Counted from the first letter of the stretch, positions 11,316 through 22,708 are shown. The stretch: DNA of 64,000 nt from Brachypterus glaber (GCA_958510825.1 OY294045.1:6313916-6377915), one strand, 5' to 3'. Program-made: numbers and translations. The notes: generated by a model from the letters alone, not told the origin.

Positions 11316-12484
11316 ATATACACGGTGTATTTGAAATAGCGTCGGAAATTTTAACAGATGATTCTACATCATAAAATATGACAAAAAGTTCCTATAAACA
11401 TATGTCTAAAAATGCGTCATAAGGGAGCTACGCCCCTTTGAAAGTGGCTAAAAAAATCGGTTTTTATTCAATAACTCAGGAACCCTTTGAGATATATCAA
11501 CAAGGTTTTGCACGTCAACTAATTCTACCAAGGCCCGTTTTTGTGTGTTATTTTCATGTACTTATTTCCCAGGGGTGTGCGAAACGGGGGGGGGGGGGCT
11601 TTTTCGTTTTCGTTTTTCCTCCCAAACTTTTTTCTGTGTAACTTTTTTGCAATTTTATTTTTGAAATATGATTCCTCAGGTCAAAATACATAAAAAAGGT
11701 ACTCTTGTTGTAATACTGTAGGATTAACCGTTTTCGAGAATTCATTTGAAGGTAAAATTTCACGATTCGAGGACGAAAAATTAAATACTAAAATGTCGAA
11801 AACCAAAATTTTAATGATGCAGTGCGAATGTACATTAAAAACTAAGAAAAAAACCTCATATACAGGTACTTCCAAAAATCAATCCTAATGGAGCTATGGT
11901 CTCCTAAATATGCACCATTTTTAAAGGGCCATGGTAGCTTTAAAAGCGTTTTTTCGACCTACATGTATGGAAACTTTTTTTCTTAGTTTTTGATGTAGAA
12001 TAACATTGCATCATTAAAATTTTGGTTTTCGACATTTTAGTATTTAATTTTTCGTCCTCGAACCGTGAAATTTCACCTTCAAATGAATTTTTCTCGAAAA
12101 CGGTTAATCCTACAGTATTACAACATGAGTACCTTTTTTATGTATTTTGACCTGAGGAATCATATTTCAAAAATAAAATTGCAAAAAAGTTACACAGAAA
12201 AAAGTTTGGGAAAAAAAACTGATAAGGCCCCCCCGTTTCGCACACCCCTGGTTGAAATAAGTACTTGAAAATGACATAAAAAGATGGGCCTTATTAGGAT
12301 TAATTCACGTGCAAAACCTCGTTAATTATTGAATAAAAACCGATTTTTTTAGCCACTTTCAAAGGGGCGTAGCTCCCTTATGACGCATTTTTAGACATAT
12401 GTTTATAGGAACTTTTTGTCATATTTTATGATGTAGAATCATCTGTTAAAATTTCCGACGCTATTTCAAATACACCGTGTATAT
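11316..12484. mobile_element. Long-palindrome element with perfect outer ends
   Basis: The outer ends ATATACACGGTGTATTTG and its complement are exact. The arms run to about 11,890 and from about 11,940, so nearly the whole 1.17 kb is an inverted repeat. Landmarks include GGGAGCTACGCCCCTTTGAA versus its complement, and TTCGAGGACGAAAAATTAA versus TTAATTTTTCGTCCTCGAA. Related elements lie at 3,801 and 46,264. No transposase is present, and the several ORFs are mirror-image by-products. Confidence 0.85.
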
Positions 12485-13089
12485 GGAAACATCAATATTA
12501 CGTCAAACATGAAACCCGTTTTCGAGATTGATTTTGTTTTGTTTATATTAGATCTGTCAGGTCAGATTAAGCTCATGTTTAGAAAATAGTCTTCACTTAA
12601 CTCAAAAGTAATTTTTTTTCTTGATTTAATTTTTGCATGTGCATGAAAATTACTGAAATTTCTGAAAATTAAAATAGCACGACTCTGAAGGAGCGCTCTA
12701 TTTTTCGAAACAACAAAAAAACAACTACGGTTTCTTATACTGCCCCACTAATCTAAAACACAGTAACTGTATTTGTCAATAGCACCGTTATCAAAATATT
12801 ACATCAGAGTTGACGTGTCGACAAATGGAGTTTCTGCTACTAGTAGTAGGTAACAACTTTTTTACAAAAATTTTCGATAAATTTTTATTTTTTAATAAAT
12901 TTTATAAAAATACGTAGACCTGAATTTACACGAAAACGTGTTAATGTGTAAAAAATTGTGCAAGTTTTACAAAAAGGGATGTTAAAATTACACATTTTTA
13001 CACAATTTAACACGATTTTATTTTAATTACATTACTACATGTAGTCGGAGAGCTGGTGACCATTTTTATTCCATTATTTGCTCCCGGCT
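12485..13089. other. Unassigned intergenic stretch
   Basis: AT-rich. Around 12,915-13,015 there is a weak inverted pair based on CACGTGTTAATGTGTAAAAA-like words. No gene is seen. Confidence 0.35.
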
Positions 13090-13357
13090 ATATTATATTA
13101 AAACTGTATGGCTTCAAACTGCGGACAATGTTAAAAACAATGTTTTTTGTGACTCGACATTGTAAATGCAACAAAACGCATATTTTTAAATAAAGCAATT
13201 AATGTTATTTAATAATTTTATCAAATCAGTAGTTAAAAAATATTTTTATTTAATTTTAGCACATATTTACAAATTATAATTCAAAAATTGAAGGTTATGT
13301 CAGATTGTTGTGACATATATCAGGTTTAAATATTTAACAATAGATGGAGCAGTTTTA
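13090..13357 (-). repeat. Truncated copy of the 20.8-kb/31-kb dispersed repeat
   Basis: It matches 30,945-31,203 (same orientation as that copy), including AACTGTATGGCTTCAAACTGCG-like wording and AACAATAGATGGAGCAG. The match stops abruptly at 13,357, exactly where the duplicated block of the next entry begins. Confidence 0.8.
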
Positions 13358-13730
13358 ATTCGAGGACGAAAAATTAAATACTAAAATGTCGAAAACCAAA
13401 ATTTTAATGATGCAGTGCGAATGTACATTAAAAACTAAGAAAAAAACCTCATATACAGGTACTTCCAAAAATCAATCCTAATGGAGCTATGGTCTCCTAA
13501 ATATGCACCATTTTTAAAGGGCCATGGTAGCTTTAAAAGCGTTTTTTCGACCTACATGTATGGAAACTTTTTTTCTTAGTTTTTGATGTAGAATAACATT
13601 GCATCATTAAAATTTTGGTTTTCGACATTTTAGTATTTAATTTTTCGTCCTCGAACCGTGAAATTTCACCTTCAAATGAATTTTTCTCGAAAACGGTTAA
13701 TCCTACAGTATTACAACATGAGTACCTTTT
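13358..13730. repeat. Exact 373-bp duplicate of 11,765-12,137 ending at an N gap
   Basis: Every base I compared is identical to the inside of the palindrome element at 11,316-12,484. The copy begins mid-element, ends at the first N, and lacks both element ends. See the findings for the assembly question. Confidence 0.9.
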
Positions 13731-13930
13731 NNNNNNNNNNNNNNNNNNNNNNNNNNNNNNNNNNNNNNNNNNNNNNNNNNNNNNNNNNNNNNNNNNNNNN
13801 NNNNNNNNNNNNNNNNNNNNNNNNNNNNNNNNNNNNNNNNNNNNNNNNNNNNNNNNNNNNNNNNNNNNNNNNNNNNNNNNNNNNNNNNNNNNNNNNNNNN
13901 NNNNNNNNNNNNNNNNNNNNNNNNNNNNNN
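13731..13930. other. Assembly gap of exactly 200 N
   Basis: Two hundred unknown bases. The round number suggests a placeholder of unknown true length. An ORF spanning it is meaningless. Confidence 0.99.
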
Positions 13931-14090
13931 GCTTAGTTTTTATTGGGGTGGCTTATTAAAAGAAAACACCCTGTATGTGTAATTCTAAATTTAAGTTTGG
14001 CTGGCATATCAAATTTTTTTTTTTAATAATTTTTTTTTGCTCACATTTTTTTGTGAGCTTTTTACATCCTAGTAATAAATATTCACTTAC

Positions 14091-14180
14091 CGGTGGGGGT
14101 ATAGAATAAACTTCGGAGGGTGCATAGTCCGGTTTAATGTTGACAGTAGCCATCGACTCTGGCTGCGACTCCTTCTCCAT
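14091..14180 (-). CDS. Probable first coding exon of an unidentified gene
   Basis: Read on the minus strand, the exon starts at an ATG in the context GCC-ATG-G and encodes 30 residues, beginning MEKESQPES, passing NIKPDYAPSEVYSIP and ending in prolines. It stops at a consensus GTAAGT donor in phase 0. The upstream leader is GC-rich and unlike the surrounding repeats. The peptide looks like a polar, proline-bearing cytosolic N-terminus. I do not recognise the family. Downstream exons would lie at lower coordinates, beyond the 200-N gap, and none could be identified with confidence. The in-frame codons upstream of the ATG (from a TTG) are not needed to explain the start. Confidence 0.55.
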
Positions 14181-14330
14181 GGCTACGTTGAGATACGGCT
14201 CCAAAATTTCACAAAAACAAAATAAAAACTAAAAAATCGCTTTCTCTCTCTTCACTGCGCTTAAAATGGCGCTTAAATGTAGAACTAGCTTTCAGATTGT
14301 TATTCTCGGGTCGCTGTGACCGACTGCTAT
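14181..14330 (-). promoter_or_regulatory. Putative 5' leader and promoter of the 14.1-kb exon
   Basis: On the minus strand the leader reads through GAGAGAGAAAGCG and AAGCGCCATTTTAAGCGCAG. The CGCAGTG near 14,255 could serve as an initiator. The composition departs from the AT-rich background. No TATA box was seen at the right distance. Inferred only from position. Confidence 0.3.
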
Positions 14331-14504
14331 GGAAACTGTTGAATGCTATACCTTGTACTGGTGCCCCTACCATGGGTACCATAGTGGTATGGTACTAGAA
14401 TTTCGTTTGTTTACCTAGGGTGCTGGAATATTCGCTAATATTATTTTGGATGATACAGCTGGCATAAGATAAAATACCGTATCAGCAGGAAGGACCTTTG
14501 GGAA

Positions 14505-14582
14505 CGTTCAAGTAATATGTAACGCAAAATGTACCAAAAGTCATACCTCGGTTTTCGCGTTATTTAAGACTGTAGTGATTTC
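14505..14582 (-). repeat. Inverted copy of the ATAACGCGAGAAACG repeat
   Basis: In complement it reads TATGAAATCACTACAGTC and then AATAACGCGAAAACCGAGG, matching 4,700-4,790. It directly abuts the LINE tail. Confidence 0.7.
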
Positions 14583-15733
14583 ATAAATAAATAAATAAAT
14601 AAATAATTTAATTTCCAAGAAATATCCAGTTACAACATGACATTGATACAATATACAACAGCACATTTAAAAGAACATTTAGAGAAATGTAGTCATATTT
14701 TAAAATAATCTGAAAGCAGTAGTAGAGATCATTTCAAAAGGTAGCACTTAGAGAATGGCGTCTCACCAGCTTCAAAGACCGCAAATGAGGTCAACTATCA
14801 TTTTTAACTATGTATGTAAAAAACTCATTTAATGTGCATACATACTTAAAAAGTTGTTTTTTAAATATTCGTTGGTTATGTTTTATTTTCTTTAAATTAG
14901 AGGGTAATTTATTAAAAAATTGTATTGATGAATAAAAGGAACCCCTTTCATAAATTGTTAATCTGTGCTTTGGTATATTATAGTCCAGTATTCTGGTAGA
15001 GTTGCTTTTAACTGATTCAAATAAATTTTTATTTTTAATTAAGAACATAACTGACTCATACATATAGGCCTATAACAGTAAGGATATTGTTTGACTTAAA
15101 TTTACCTCTGCAGGTTTCTCTAAAGTTTAATTTAAAAATATTTCTTAACGCTCTTTTCTGTGATACTAAAATAGATTCAATGTCTGAGCACTTTCCCCAG
15201 AAAATAATACCATACCTTAATAAACTTTCAAAATTTGAGAAATATACCACTTTAAGAGTGTTAATGTCTAAATAATTCCTCAGCACAAGGAGTGAGTAGG
15301 AAACTCTGTTTAATTTGGTTAATAAATGACTCACATGTGTACCCCAACTTAGGTTTGCGTCAATATGGAGACCCAGAAACTTTAGGCTTTGTGATAACTC
15401 CCTCTCTTTATCATTTAATACCATTTTTGATCTGGGTTGATTTTTTAATTTAAAACACATAAAGTTAGTTTTATCTTCATTTAAAAGTAATTTATTTTGT
15501 TTCAACCAGTTTTTAACAATGGTAAAAAGAGTTTCTGTTTTTGAAATAATATTTTGTGTATCTGACTTGACAAGATAGTTGGAGTCATCAGCAAAACTCA
15601 CCAGAGTCTGGTCTCCGTCCTGCAGGGTCACATATAGGTCATTTAGAAAAATGACAAAAAGTAGTGGCCCCAATATACTTCCTTGAGGGACTCCTACCCC
15701 CCTAACACACCCCCTATTAGGGGGGGTAGCCAA
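14583..15733 (-). mobile_element. 5'-truncated LINE with (ATTT)n 3' tail
   Basis: The reverse-transcriptase fragment on the minus strand is followed by about 200 bp of 3' sequence, then an (AAAT)n tract at 14,583-14,612 seen on the plus strand. The 5' side is cut at about 15,700, where it meets another copy of the ATAACGCGAGAAACG repeat. The clade is CR1/jockey-like by RT motifs; I did not resolve it further. Confidence 0.8.
14791..15733 (-). pseudogene. LINE reverse transcriptase, C-terminal half, frameshifted
   Basis: The first frame (15,056-15,733) carries GVPQGSILGPLLF, the catalytic FADDS box, and W-LKQNKLLLNEDKTNFMCF, which are RT domains B, C and D. Then come FLGLHIDANLSW and the thumb. 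Near 15,058 the reading frame shifts by one base, and the end continues in 14,791-15,063 (IPKHRLTIYERGSFY, then FFNKLP, FKKQLFKYV). The first residues of the upper frame, MATPPNRG, belong to the neighbouring repeat rather than the RT. The copy lacks ORF1, the endonuclease and RT domains 0-A. It is a dead 5'-truncated insertion. Confidence 0.85.
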
Positions 15734-15800
15734 AATATGAAATCCCTATAATCTATAATAACGCGAGAAACGGGTTATGAAGTGTATGAATTTTCGTTCC
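15734..15800 (+). repeat. Copy of the ATAACGCGAGAAACG repeat
   Basis: It matches 4,690-4,760 in the same orientation and lies head to head, across the LINE, with the inverted copy at 14,505-14,582. Confidence 0.7.
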
Positions 15801-16164
15801 CTTTAGAGCTTATAAATTTTAGTTATTTAATTAATTTACTTTCTTTTTAACTAGATTTTAAATCTATAATATTTTAAATAAATATAAAAAGATTATATTC
15901 GCTTTATTATAATTTATCAATAGGTATACTTTTTCTCACACTGCGCCATCTAATTTTTTAACTTACCAAAAAAATGTTCCTATTTAAAAACTTATAGGCA
16001 AAAACACATTATATATTGGATACTCAATTATACATTAGATAAGAATTTATTTTTAGTTTGATTAAAAATACATTATTATAGATGGCGCTGTCACAGAAAG
16101 GGATATAAATATGTATAATTAATTAATTACAATGAGTTATGTAATAAATCATTATATATGGATA
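15801..16164. other. Unassigned AT-rich stretch with a weak inverted pair
   Basis: TCACACTGCGCCATCTA near 15,937 is mirrored by TAGATGGCGCTGTCACA near 16,080, suggesting an old foldback unit of about 170 bp. Nothing else is identified. Confidence 0.4.
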
Positions 16165-16400
16165 ATAGTATATTAAAGTACTAGTTTCATAACATGCGTT
16201 TTTTGCGCACGAGTACAACTTTAGAAAACGAGCCGCTTGTGGCGAGTTTTCTAAAGTACTAGTGCTCTAAAAACGTGTTATGAAACGATTGCTTTATACC
16301 ATTTTTTCTATTTTGCTCTAAAATTTAAAAAACTTACATTTAAATTGATGACTGATTTAGGGATTTTTGTTTTGGGTTGGCATTACAGTTTACACGTTTG
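16165..16400 (+). repeat. Copy of the TAGTATATTAAAGTACTAG repeat
   Basis: It shares its start (TAGTATATTAAAGTACTAG, TTTCATAACA) and its distal half with the outer arms of the 22,715-27,215 composite. The extra hairpin around ACTTTAGAAAACGAGCC versus GGCGAGTTTTCTAAAGT at 16,215-16,255 is present only here. Confidence 0.8.
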
Positions 16401-17112
16401 GACTTTTTCTAACCTTAAAAACTAACCTTTGACAAAATACATAAATCTAACGTTACTTTCCTAACTATATTCTAACCTTTTTCTAACCTTATTCTAACTT
16501 TAAATATTTTTTAAATTTTCATAATTATTACATTCAGAGAGCTATGTGCCTAGGTTTGATAATTAGATATTATTTCTATAATAAGTTACAAAGATATCCC
16601 CCAAAAGTCAAAATAATAGTAAGTCTGGCAACGCTGTACTATAATTGAAAAACTATTTTAAGATTCTGAATGTATAAATAAATATTAACTAACTAAATAT
16701 AAAGGTTTTCTGAGAGGTAAACGTATTTATCGAAGTATAACAGAAAAACGGAAAATATTTAGGGCCGCCTAAAAAGGTGGCTATTTTGTAAATAAATGTA
16801 ACGAAATTATGTTTAAAAATATTATGATTCTTAAAATATATTAAGATTTATTTATATGAATAAATTTGTCTCCAGCTGCCAATTTATGATGCATGTAGAA
16901 ATTTCCTAGCTGGCCACGCCCCTTCCGAAAGTTTGGACTTTGGAAATTAAACGTACTTATAACGTATTTCTAAATTAAAAATCTAACGTTTCTAACTAAC
17001 GTTTGATTCTAACGTTAAAAAGCGGGACATTTGCACATATTTTATAACGTACTTTTATACAGTTTTCTAACATTAGAAAAATGTTATTCTAACGTTAACG
17101 TTTCTACTAGGG
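16401..17112. mobile_element. Motif-array element, TCTAACGTT motif, right end preserved
   Basis: The right end reads TTTCTACTAGGG followed by TA, the complement of the left end of the element at 54,801. Copies of CTAACGTT, CTAACCTT and ATAACGTA are scattered through 16,430-16,510 and 16,940-17,100. I found no matching left end, so the left limit is approximate. Confidence 0.55.
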
Positions 17113-17387
17113 TAGTTTCAACTTTAACTGTCTCATATACGGTGTTTTTGCTTATTTAAATAGGCTATCAGGATCATCTAAAAACTTTCCAAGAGTGCTA
17201 ACACAAAAACACAATTGACAGCTGATGTTTAATAAAAACAAATCTAGATTGGTTGGTTAAAAATTAGCATACTTGTTTTTATTAATTTACATTTATAAAT
17301 AGCCAAGTATTATAAAACTAATCAAAACCATCTTATTATTTTTTTCATGTATGTAAAATTGGCAGGAAAATATAGTATATTGTTTTA
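17113..17387. other. Unassigned intergenic stretch
   Basis: AT-rich and non-coding; nothing recognised. Confidence 0.3.
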
Positions 17388-17940
17388 CTAAGAGGAAAAG
17401 CGAAGCTTTTTTTTTACTAGTCTGTAGAATTTACGGACAACGCGAAGCGGAGTCCAGAAACTACAGACGAGTAAAAAAAGCACTTTTCTTCTGAGTATGT
17501 TTTTTTTATTAAAATAGGCCAATAAAACCCTTTCGAAATAAACTTAAACCTTCCTTAGCTTATTTTAAATTTTTTTCGTGGGCTAAATCGGACGCTTTTC
17601 GTGATTTCGATGGTAACTTGTCTAATGTAGCATTTGCAATTTCGGAGAGATTTGTAGGTGTATAAACCATATATTCTTCTTCAATCATTTTTAATCAATT
17701 TGACACAAGGTTTTTCCACAGAATCTCGATCTGTTTACATAATAAACAAACAAGTTTGAAGTATGGCTGTCATCAAAGGCAAAGAGTACTGCCGCCAGTG
17801 GTGGTTTTGCTAACTAACTTTTTTTTACGGCGTACAACAATTAACTCATTTTTTTATTGTAAAAAAATAGATCACTTCTAACTAGCGTGTTCAGTTATAA
17901 AATATGAACATTTTAGTACGCTTGAAGAAAAAATATATTT
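17388..17940 (-). mobile_element. Repeat copy 2: terminal hairpin plus a 42-codon ORF
   Basis: Same order as the unit at 4,796-5,400: a hairpin (ACTAGTCTGTAG versus CTACAGACGAGT), a short minus-strand ORF, then GCTGCCGCCAGTGGTGG-like sequence and TAGATCACTTCTAACTAG. An internal deletion relative to copy 1 removes about 75 bp after the hairpin. Confidence 0.75.
17560..17688 (-). CDS. Short ORF, paralogue of the 5,048-5,176 ORF
   Basis: The ORF has 42 codons with ATG start and TAA stop. It differs from its partner at the N-terminus (MIEEEYMVYTPT) and in the tail (KASDLAHEKNLK). The conserved stretch is NLSEIANATLDKLPSKSRK. The shared length and stop position suggest both copies descend from an already truncated master rather than being degraded independently. 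Function unknown. Confidence 0.3.
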   Translation of the reverse strand: MIEEEYMVYTPTNLSEIANATLDKLPSKSRKASDLAHEKNLK

Positions 17941-18542
17941 CGTTAAGTGTTCATGGGCAATATTTTTTTAATACAGTAAAAAAATTATCGATAATTCAAC
18001 ATGCACTTATGATATTACTACTGAGAATTTCATAATAGGTCCTACATTTTAACATTTTATATTGTTTTTAGGGGGCAATAGTTAATTATTGTTGTTAGAT
18101 AAATAAGTTTATGAGTTTCTCTTTATAACCGCACCTTTAAGTATATGGCAACTGAAGACAACAAAATGTATTTTTAATAATATTGGTATGTGTACTTCAA
18201 CCAAAAAGGTGCCATATTGACAGTGAGAATGCCTTAAGGATAAAAACAAATAAAGAAATCATATTTAAATAAACTAATAATAATAAAAATAATAAAGCGT
18301 TTAGCAAGGCGTTTAAGTTACTATTACCGTCTGGAATTTTCAAAATATATATTTACGTAATATGCACACATGTATAAGATTTTTGAAAAGATAAATGTCA
18401 TGATTTTATTTTCTGGTCCAATATCTTGCAAACTAGTGAACCGATTCTAAAAAATTAAAATTTGTTTTAATTTTCATTTAGATGATATGTAATGAGCCCT
18501 ATTTCAGATTTTACCAATAGTAGCTTTTATCAAAAAATTAAA
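17941..18542. other. Unassigned intergenic stretch
   Basis: AT-rich, no ORF of note and no recurring repeat recognised. Confidence 0.3.
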
Positions 18543-18548
18543 TATATG

Positions 18549-19126
18549 CAGGCCTCCCACTTGTCATAAAATCATAAAATGTCATAAAATGACCCAATTT
18601 GTGTAAAAGTCATAAAATTTTATAAAAATACTCATACTTTTTACTTTAGAGCGACCTGGGAGAAAAGTTTTTTTTTATAAAATTTTGAATTGCAAACTGT
18701 TTTAAAATTAAAATAGACCATCAAAAGATTTTTTGCTTGCAGCGCTTGGGCTTCCTTCAGTTTTTTTTTTAATTTAAGATTGTAAAAATATTAAATAAAA
18801 CGTTCGTAAAAAAATTCCTCTGCGGCGCTAACTTTGCTAATGAAGAACTGACGACCATTTTTTAGGAGGGGCGTCACCTCAGCCCCCTGTACAAGTGCCG
18901 TAACTAAATTATGTTTTGGAAAAATAGGGAGCCCGGGAAAAAAGTATCCCCGGGGCTTCGACTGACTCGGTCTGGCCCTAGCTAGAGATAAGTGCGGTAG
19001 AATAAGGATTTAAAATGGAAGATTTGCGCTGGTTTGTCAAATATTTTGTCAAAATTTTTGTCATAAAATGCCTAAAATTGTCATAAAATCATAAAAAAAA
19101 TCTGAAAATTTTCGGTGGGAGCCCTG
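18549..19126. mobile_element. MITE with CAGGSCTCCCAC ends and GTCATAAAAT array
   Basis: The left end CAGGCCTCCCAC and right end GTGGGAGCCCTG are near-perfect inverted repeats, flanked by TATATG on both sides (18,543-18,548 and 19,127-19,132). About eight GTCATAAAAT or TCATAAAAT copies sit just inside the two ends. CAGGG-type ends suggest hAT-like ancestry, though the visible duplication is 6 bp rather than the usual 8. Confidence 0.75.
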
Positions 19127-19132
19127 TATATG

Positions 19133-20756
19133 ACCATAATTACAATTATATTAAGTCAAATATTTCGAAAACGTTTCCACCGATTTAAAAATATGACATC
19201 CTCATAATCAGCTTAAAAAGAGCTTTTAAATGATGTATTACATTCAATTTTTTTTTAAACGGTAATTTATAATATAAAATACAATAAATAAATATAATCC
19301 GCCTAAATCTATAAGATTTGTGCTGCGGAGTAGAATATATTACTTTTAACAAATTAATAACGCTTAAAATATAATGATCGTAGATTAATTCAAATTTAGA
19401 TAGATAATGACAGGGTATTCTTATTTTTCAAAGTATATAATATAGATTATTTGCTAGATATGAGAGGGAGGCATAAACAAAAATAAACAGAAAACGAAAG
19501 GAAGGTTAAGTAGAGACAATACAGCGATATTGAATGGACTGTCGCCTATTTAGATTAGATAAAGAGAGAAGCTCTACAGAAAGAGACAAAAGTATAATTA
19601 TCATTGTTTTGAAATAAAATTATGCATATTTTAGGTAAAAATAACATTTTAGATTATATTTTAAATTACATGGAAGCAAGATATTTGTTTTTTTCTTTTA
19701 AGTAAAAAACCATTTTTTTAAATTATTATAACACAGCTATGTGTACAGTAGGTCTTTATGATCTACTTCTTAATTTGACTATCATTGATAATACCCCGTT
19801 GTGTGTAAAGATTTTGTACTTGTTTTTGTGTTTAATAAGCGTTTTATGTATTATTTAATAATACAATGCACATTTTTTGTTGCACTGTGATAAAATCCAA
19901 ATATAATATTCTTAGGGAATTTTTTTTCGGGTTGGTATTGAAGACCTAAATTTATGTTGCCTAACGTATTGGACTTTTTCCATTGATATAAAACTCTAGG
20001 TCATGACAAACACAGACGTATTGTGATTACGTTCGAGATTACACTAATATTGTAAAAAAGTGATCGACATTTTTTTCAAAAATATTATAAAGTTGTAGAG
20101 TTGAGAAAGTAGAATTTTTAAACTAAATAATTTTGAGAATAAGGTTTTGGGTAACTTCTAGACCATGTACGGCTATACTAAATACAGTGCATATTATTTA
20201 CCAGGGGCGGATTTATTTCATTTTAAGGGGGGGCATCCATAAGGAAAATAATTGCGCTTTCACCAAAAATACGATTTTTAAGGTATTTTTATGCTAATAT
20301 CTCGCTGCCTCCGAAAAAGAGGAAATCTTTAAAGATTTCCTCGTAACCTTCAAAGATTTCCTCCAGATTTCCTCCAATTTGTACACCTAAATTCCTCTGC
20401 GGTTTACCCCTAGCCCAAAATGTTCTTAGAGGCATTCCTAATCAAATCACAAAAAAAAAATTGGTTTGTCGAAAAAAAATTAACGCTAAAAACATATAGT
20501 GTTTTGGGCTTCTAAAATAGGTATAGAAAGTGTAAAAACAGTTTTTCTTGTCGTTTCTCCAAAAATAATTAAATATTTATTATTAAAGTGCTAAAATTAT
20601 CTAGTGTTTTTAACTGAAAACTAAAGTTGGAAACAATTAAAGAACTAAGTTTGAGAAATATGAGTGAAATGTTTTTGTTGGTATAAATTTATTTCTACTT
20701 ATTCTATGACAATAATTTTTTTGACTTTGACGAGACAGGAAATATATTTTTCTACG
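19133..20756. other. Unassigned intergenic stretch
   Basis: AT-rich with scattered fragments. A perfect 24-bp palindrome at 20,320-20,343 is centred on TCTTTAAAGA (half site GAGGAAATCTTT). A CCAGGGGCGGATTTA word at 20,200 recalls the CCAGGGGCG words inside other elements here. No gene is seen. Confidence 0.35.
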
Positions 20757-21311
20757 ACTGCTTTAGAATGTAAGCAAATACACACACTTTTCAAACACAG
20801 AATGAATCCATTCTAGCTCTAGATACGGTATGAATATTCCGTATCAATTGTTAGAATAAGCACATGTAGTGCCATCTCTTGTTTATAAAAGTAAAGAAAA
20901 CTGTAACAAAATTAGCAAAAAAATATATACATTTTACCATGAAATGTCACAACAAACTGACATAACCTTCAATTTTTGCATTATAATTTGTAAATATGTG
21001 CTAAAATTAAATAAAAATCTTTTTTAAGTACTGATTTGATAAAATTATTAAAAAACATTAATTGCTTTATTTAAAAATGTGTTTTGTTGTATTTACAATG
21101 TCGAGTCACAAAAAACATTGTTTTTAACCTTGTTCGCAGTTGAAAGCCATACAGTGTTTCATATTTGCAGTCGAAGAAAAAGTATAGTCTACAACACGTA
21201 TGGAATAGTCATTCCGCACTCGCGGGACCGTCATACTTGCCTACAGGCTCGTATGACAAACTTTCCGCTCGCGCGGAATATTGTCTATTCCATACTAGTT
21301 ATAGAATATAC
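20757..21311 (+). repeat. Dispersed ~0.6-0.75-kb repeat, plus copy
   Basis: It matches 30,774-31,505 in inverted orientation and 13,090-13,357 in part. Internal words form short inverted pairs, for example CGTATGGAATAGTCATTCCG, and TTCCGCTCGCGCGGAATATT. It has no long ORF, and the 95-codon ORF at its right end is not conserved between copies. Confidence 0.8.
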
Positions 21312-21673
21312 TCTTTTTTATTTTAATTTATTATTGGAAAGTCCTCATTTTAAACCTAATTTATAGTTTAAGTAGGTAGGTAACGTTTGTTTGTATACAT
21401 TTTTATGTATTAATTTAAAATTTTAATTATGTGGTTATATTTTCATTATTTTAATTTTATTTTATCCATATTAATAAAGAATGTTGCTGCAAACAAAACA
21501 TGAGGTACTTTTCACTCATAACAGAAACTAATTTTTGAAGTAGATACTTTAAACTACATATTTTACTAACTGTAATTTTAAGTCGACGCTGTTATTGCAT
21601 AGTGATTCACTTGGTAAACGAAAAAAAAAAGAAAAAATGAGAAAAAGGAATATTTTTTGAAAACAAAAATTTA

Positions 21674-22376
21674 TACAGTGCGATCCAAAAGTCCCCCCCC
21701 CCTTAACTTTTTAACGAGTTGAGATATCGACTTCAAATTTAGAACTCTTAAATAAGACAACTTAAACTATCTTTTAGCATATATTTGATATTTTCAGCTC
21801 TTAAAATGTGGGCAGGGGGGCATGGGGGGACATTTTTTTAAATGGAAAGGGGGGTCGTGTGATACATAATTTTAAAGCTTATAAAATTCTCTATTTAAAC
21901 TAACATTTTTAAATTTTTTAAAAATGTTTTCTGGTTTGATTTATCAATTTTTTGTTCTAAAACATTCGATTTTTTAAGTTTTTTTTTATAAATTTTTATA
22001 TATGTCAACTAAAATTAGTTTAAAAGTATAATTAACATTTATTTATGATGAAATTAGGCATTTTTAAAAAGTCATTTGTTTTTTTTAGAGGATTTTTGAC
22101 ATTAATACCCATTTTCAACCCCATTTTTTAAATTTAATAATTTGGAGTAAATTGAGAATTTTATAAGCTTTAAAATGATGTATTACACGACCCCCCTTTC
22201 CATTTAAAAAAATGTGCCCCCATGCCCCCCTGCCCACATTTTAAGAGCTGAAAGTATTAAATATATGCTAAAAGATAATTTAAGTTGTCTTATTTAAAAG
22301 TTCCAAATTTGAAGTCGATATCTCAACTGGTTCAAAAGTTAAGAGGGGGGGGGGGTGACTTTTGGATCGCTCTGTA
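21674..22376. mobile_element. Long-TIR MITE, full-length copy
   Basis: The ends TACAGTGCGATCCAAAAGTC and GACTTTTGGATCGCTCTGTA close two arms of about 240-300 bp. The arms contain GATATCGACTTCAAATTT, AAAATGTGGGCAGGGGGGC and TTTAAAGCTTATAAAATTC. The centre is a short AT-rich loop. A truncated relative lies at 2,771-3,460. Confidence 0.85.
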
Positions 22377-22524
22377 TATTTTTTCAAAGTCCAAACAAAT
22401 GCTCAGTTCCTTTTATAGCTGGATCAGTGTTACAAGAGACCCTATATTAAATGACAATAAACTTTATTCAGGGACCCTAACTGCACTGATAAAACAGTTT
22501 ATTTGCAAAAACTAAATATATGGT

Positions 22525-22708
22525 TGGATATAGCCAATTGAATTATTTGGTTGTGACAAATAAATTTTAGTTCTGTCAAATAAACTATTTTGTTCCCGTT
22601 AATAAATCATTTTGAAATTAAAATATTTGTTTGCATCAACTAAATATTTATTTGACTCAAATAAAATTTGTTACTCACAACCAAATAATTTAATTGGCCA
22701 TATTCAAA
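22525..22708. mobile_element. Foldback MITE next to the 4.5-kb composite
   Basis: CCAATTGAATTATTTGGTTG is mirrored by CAACCAAATAATTTAATTGG, and GACAAATAAATTTTA by TAAAATTTGTTA. It ends a few bases before the composite begins. Confidence 0.7.

Noticed and set aside
13615..13959. ORFs of 92 and 114 codons around 13.7 kb
   Set aside because: Most of their length is the run of N in the assembly gap.
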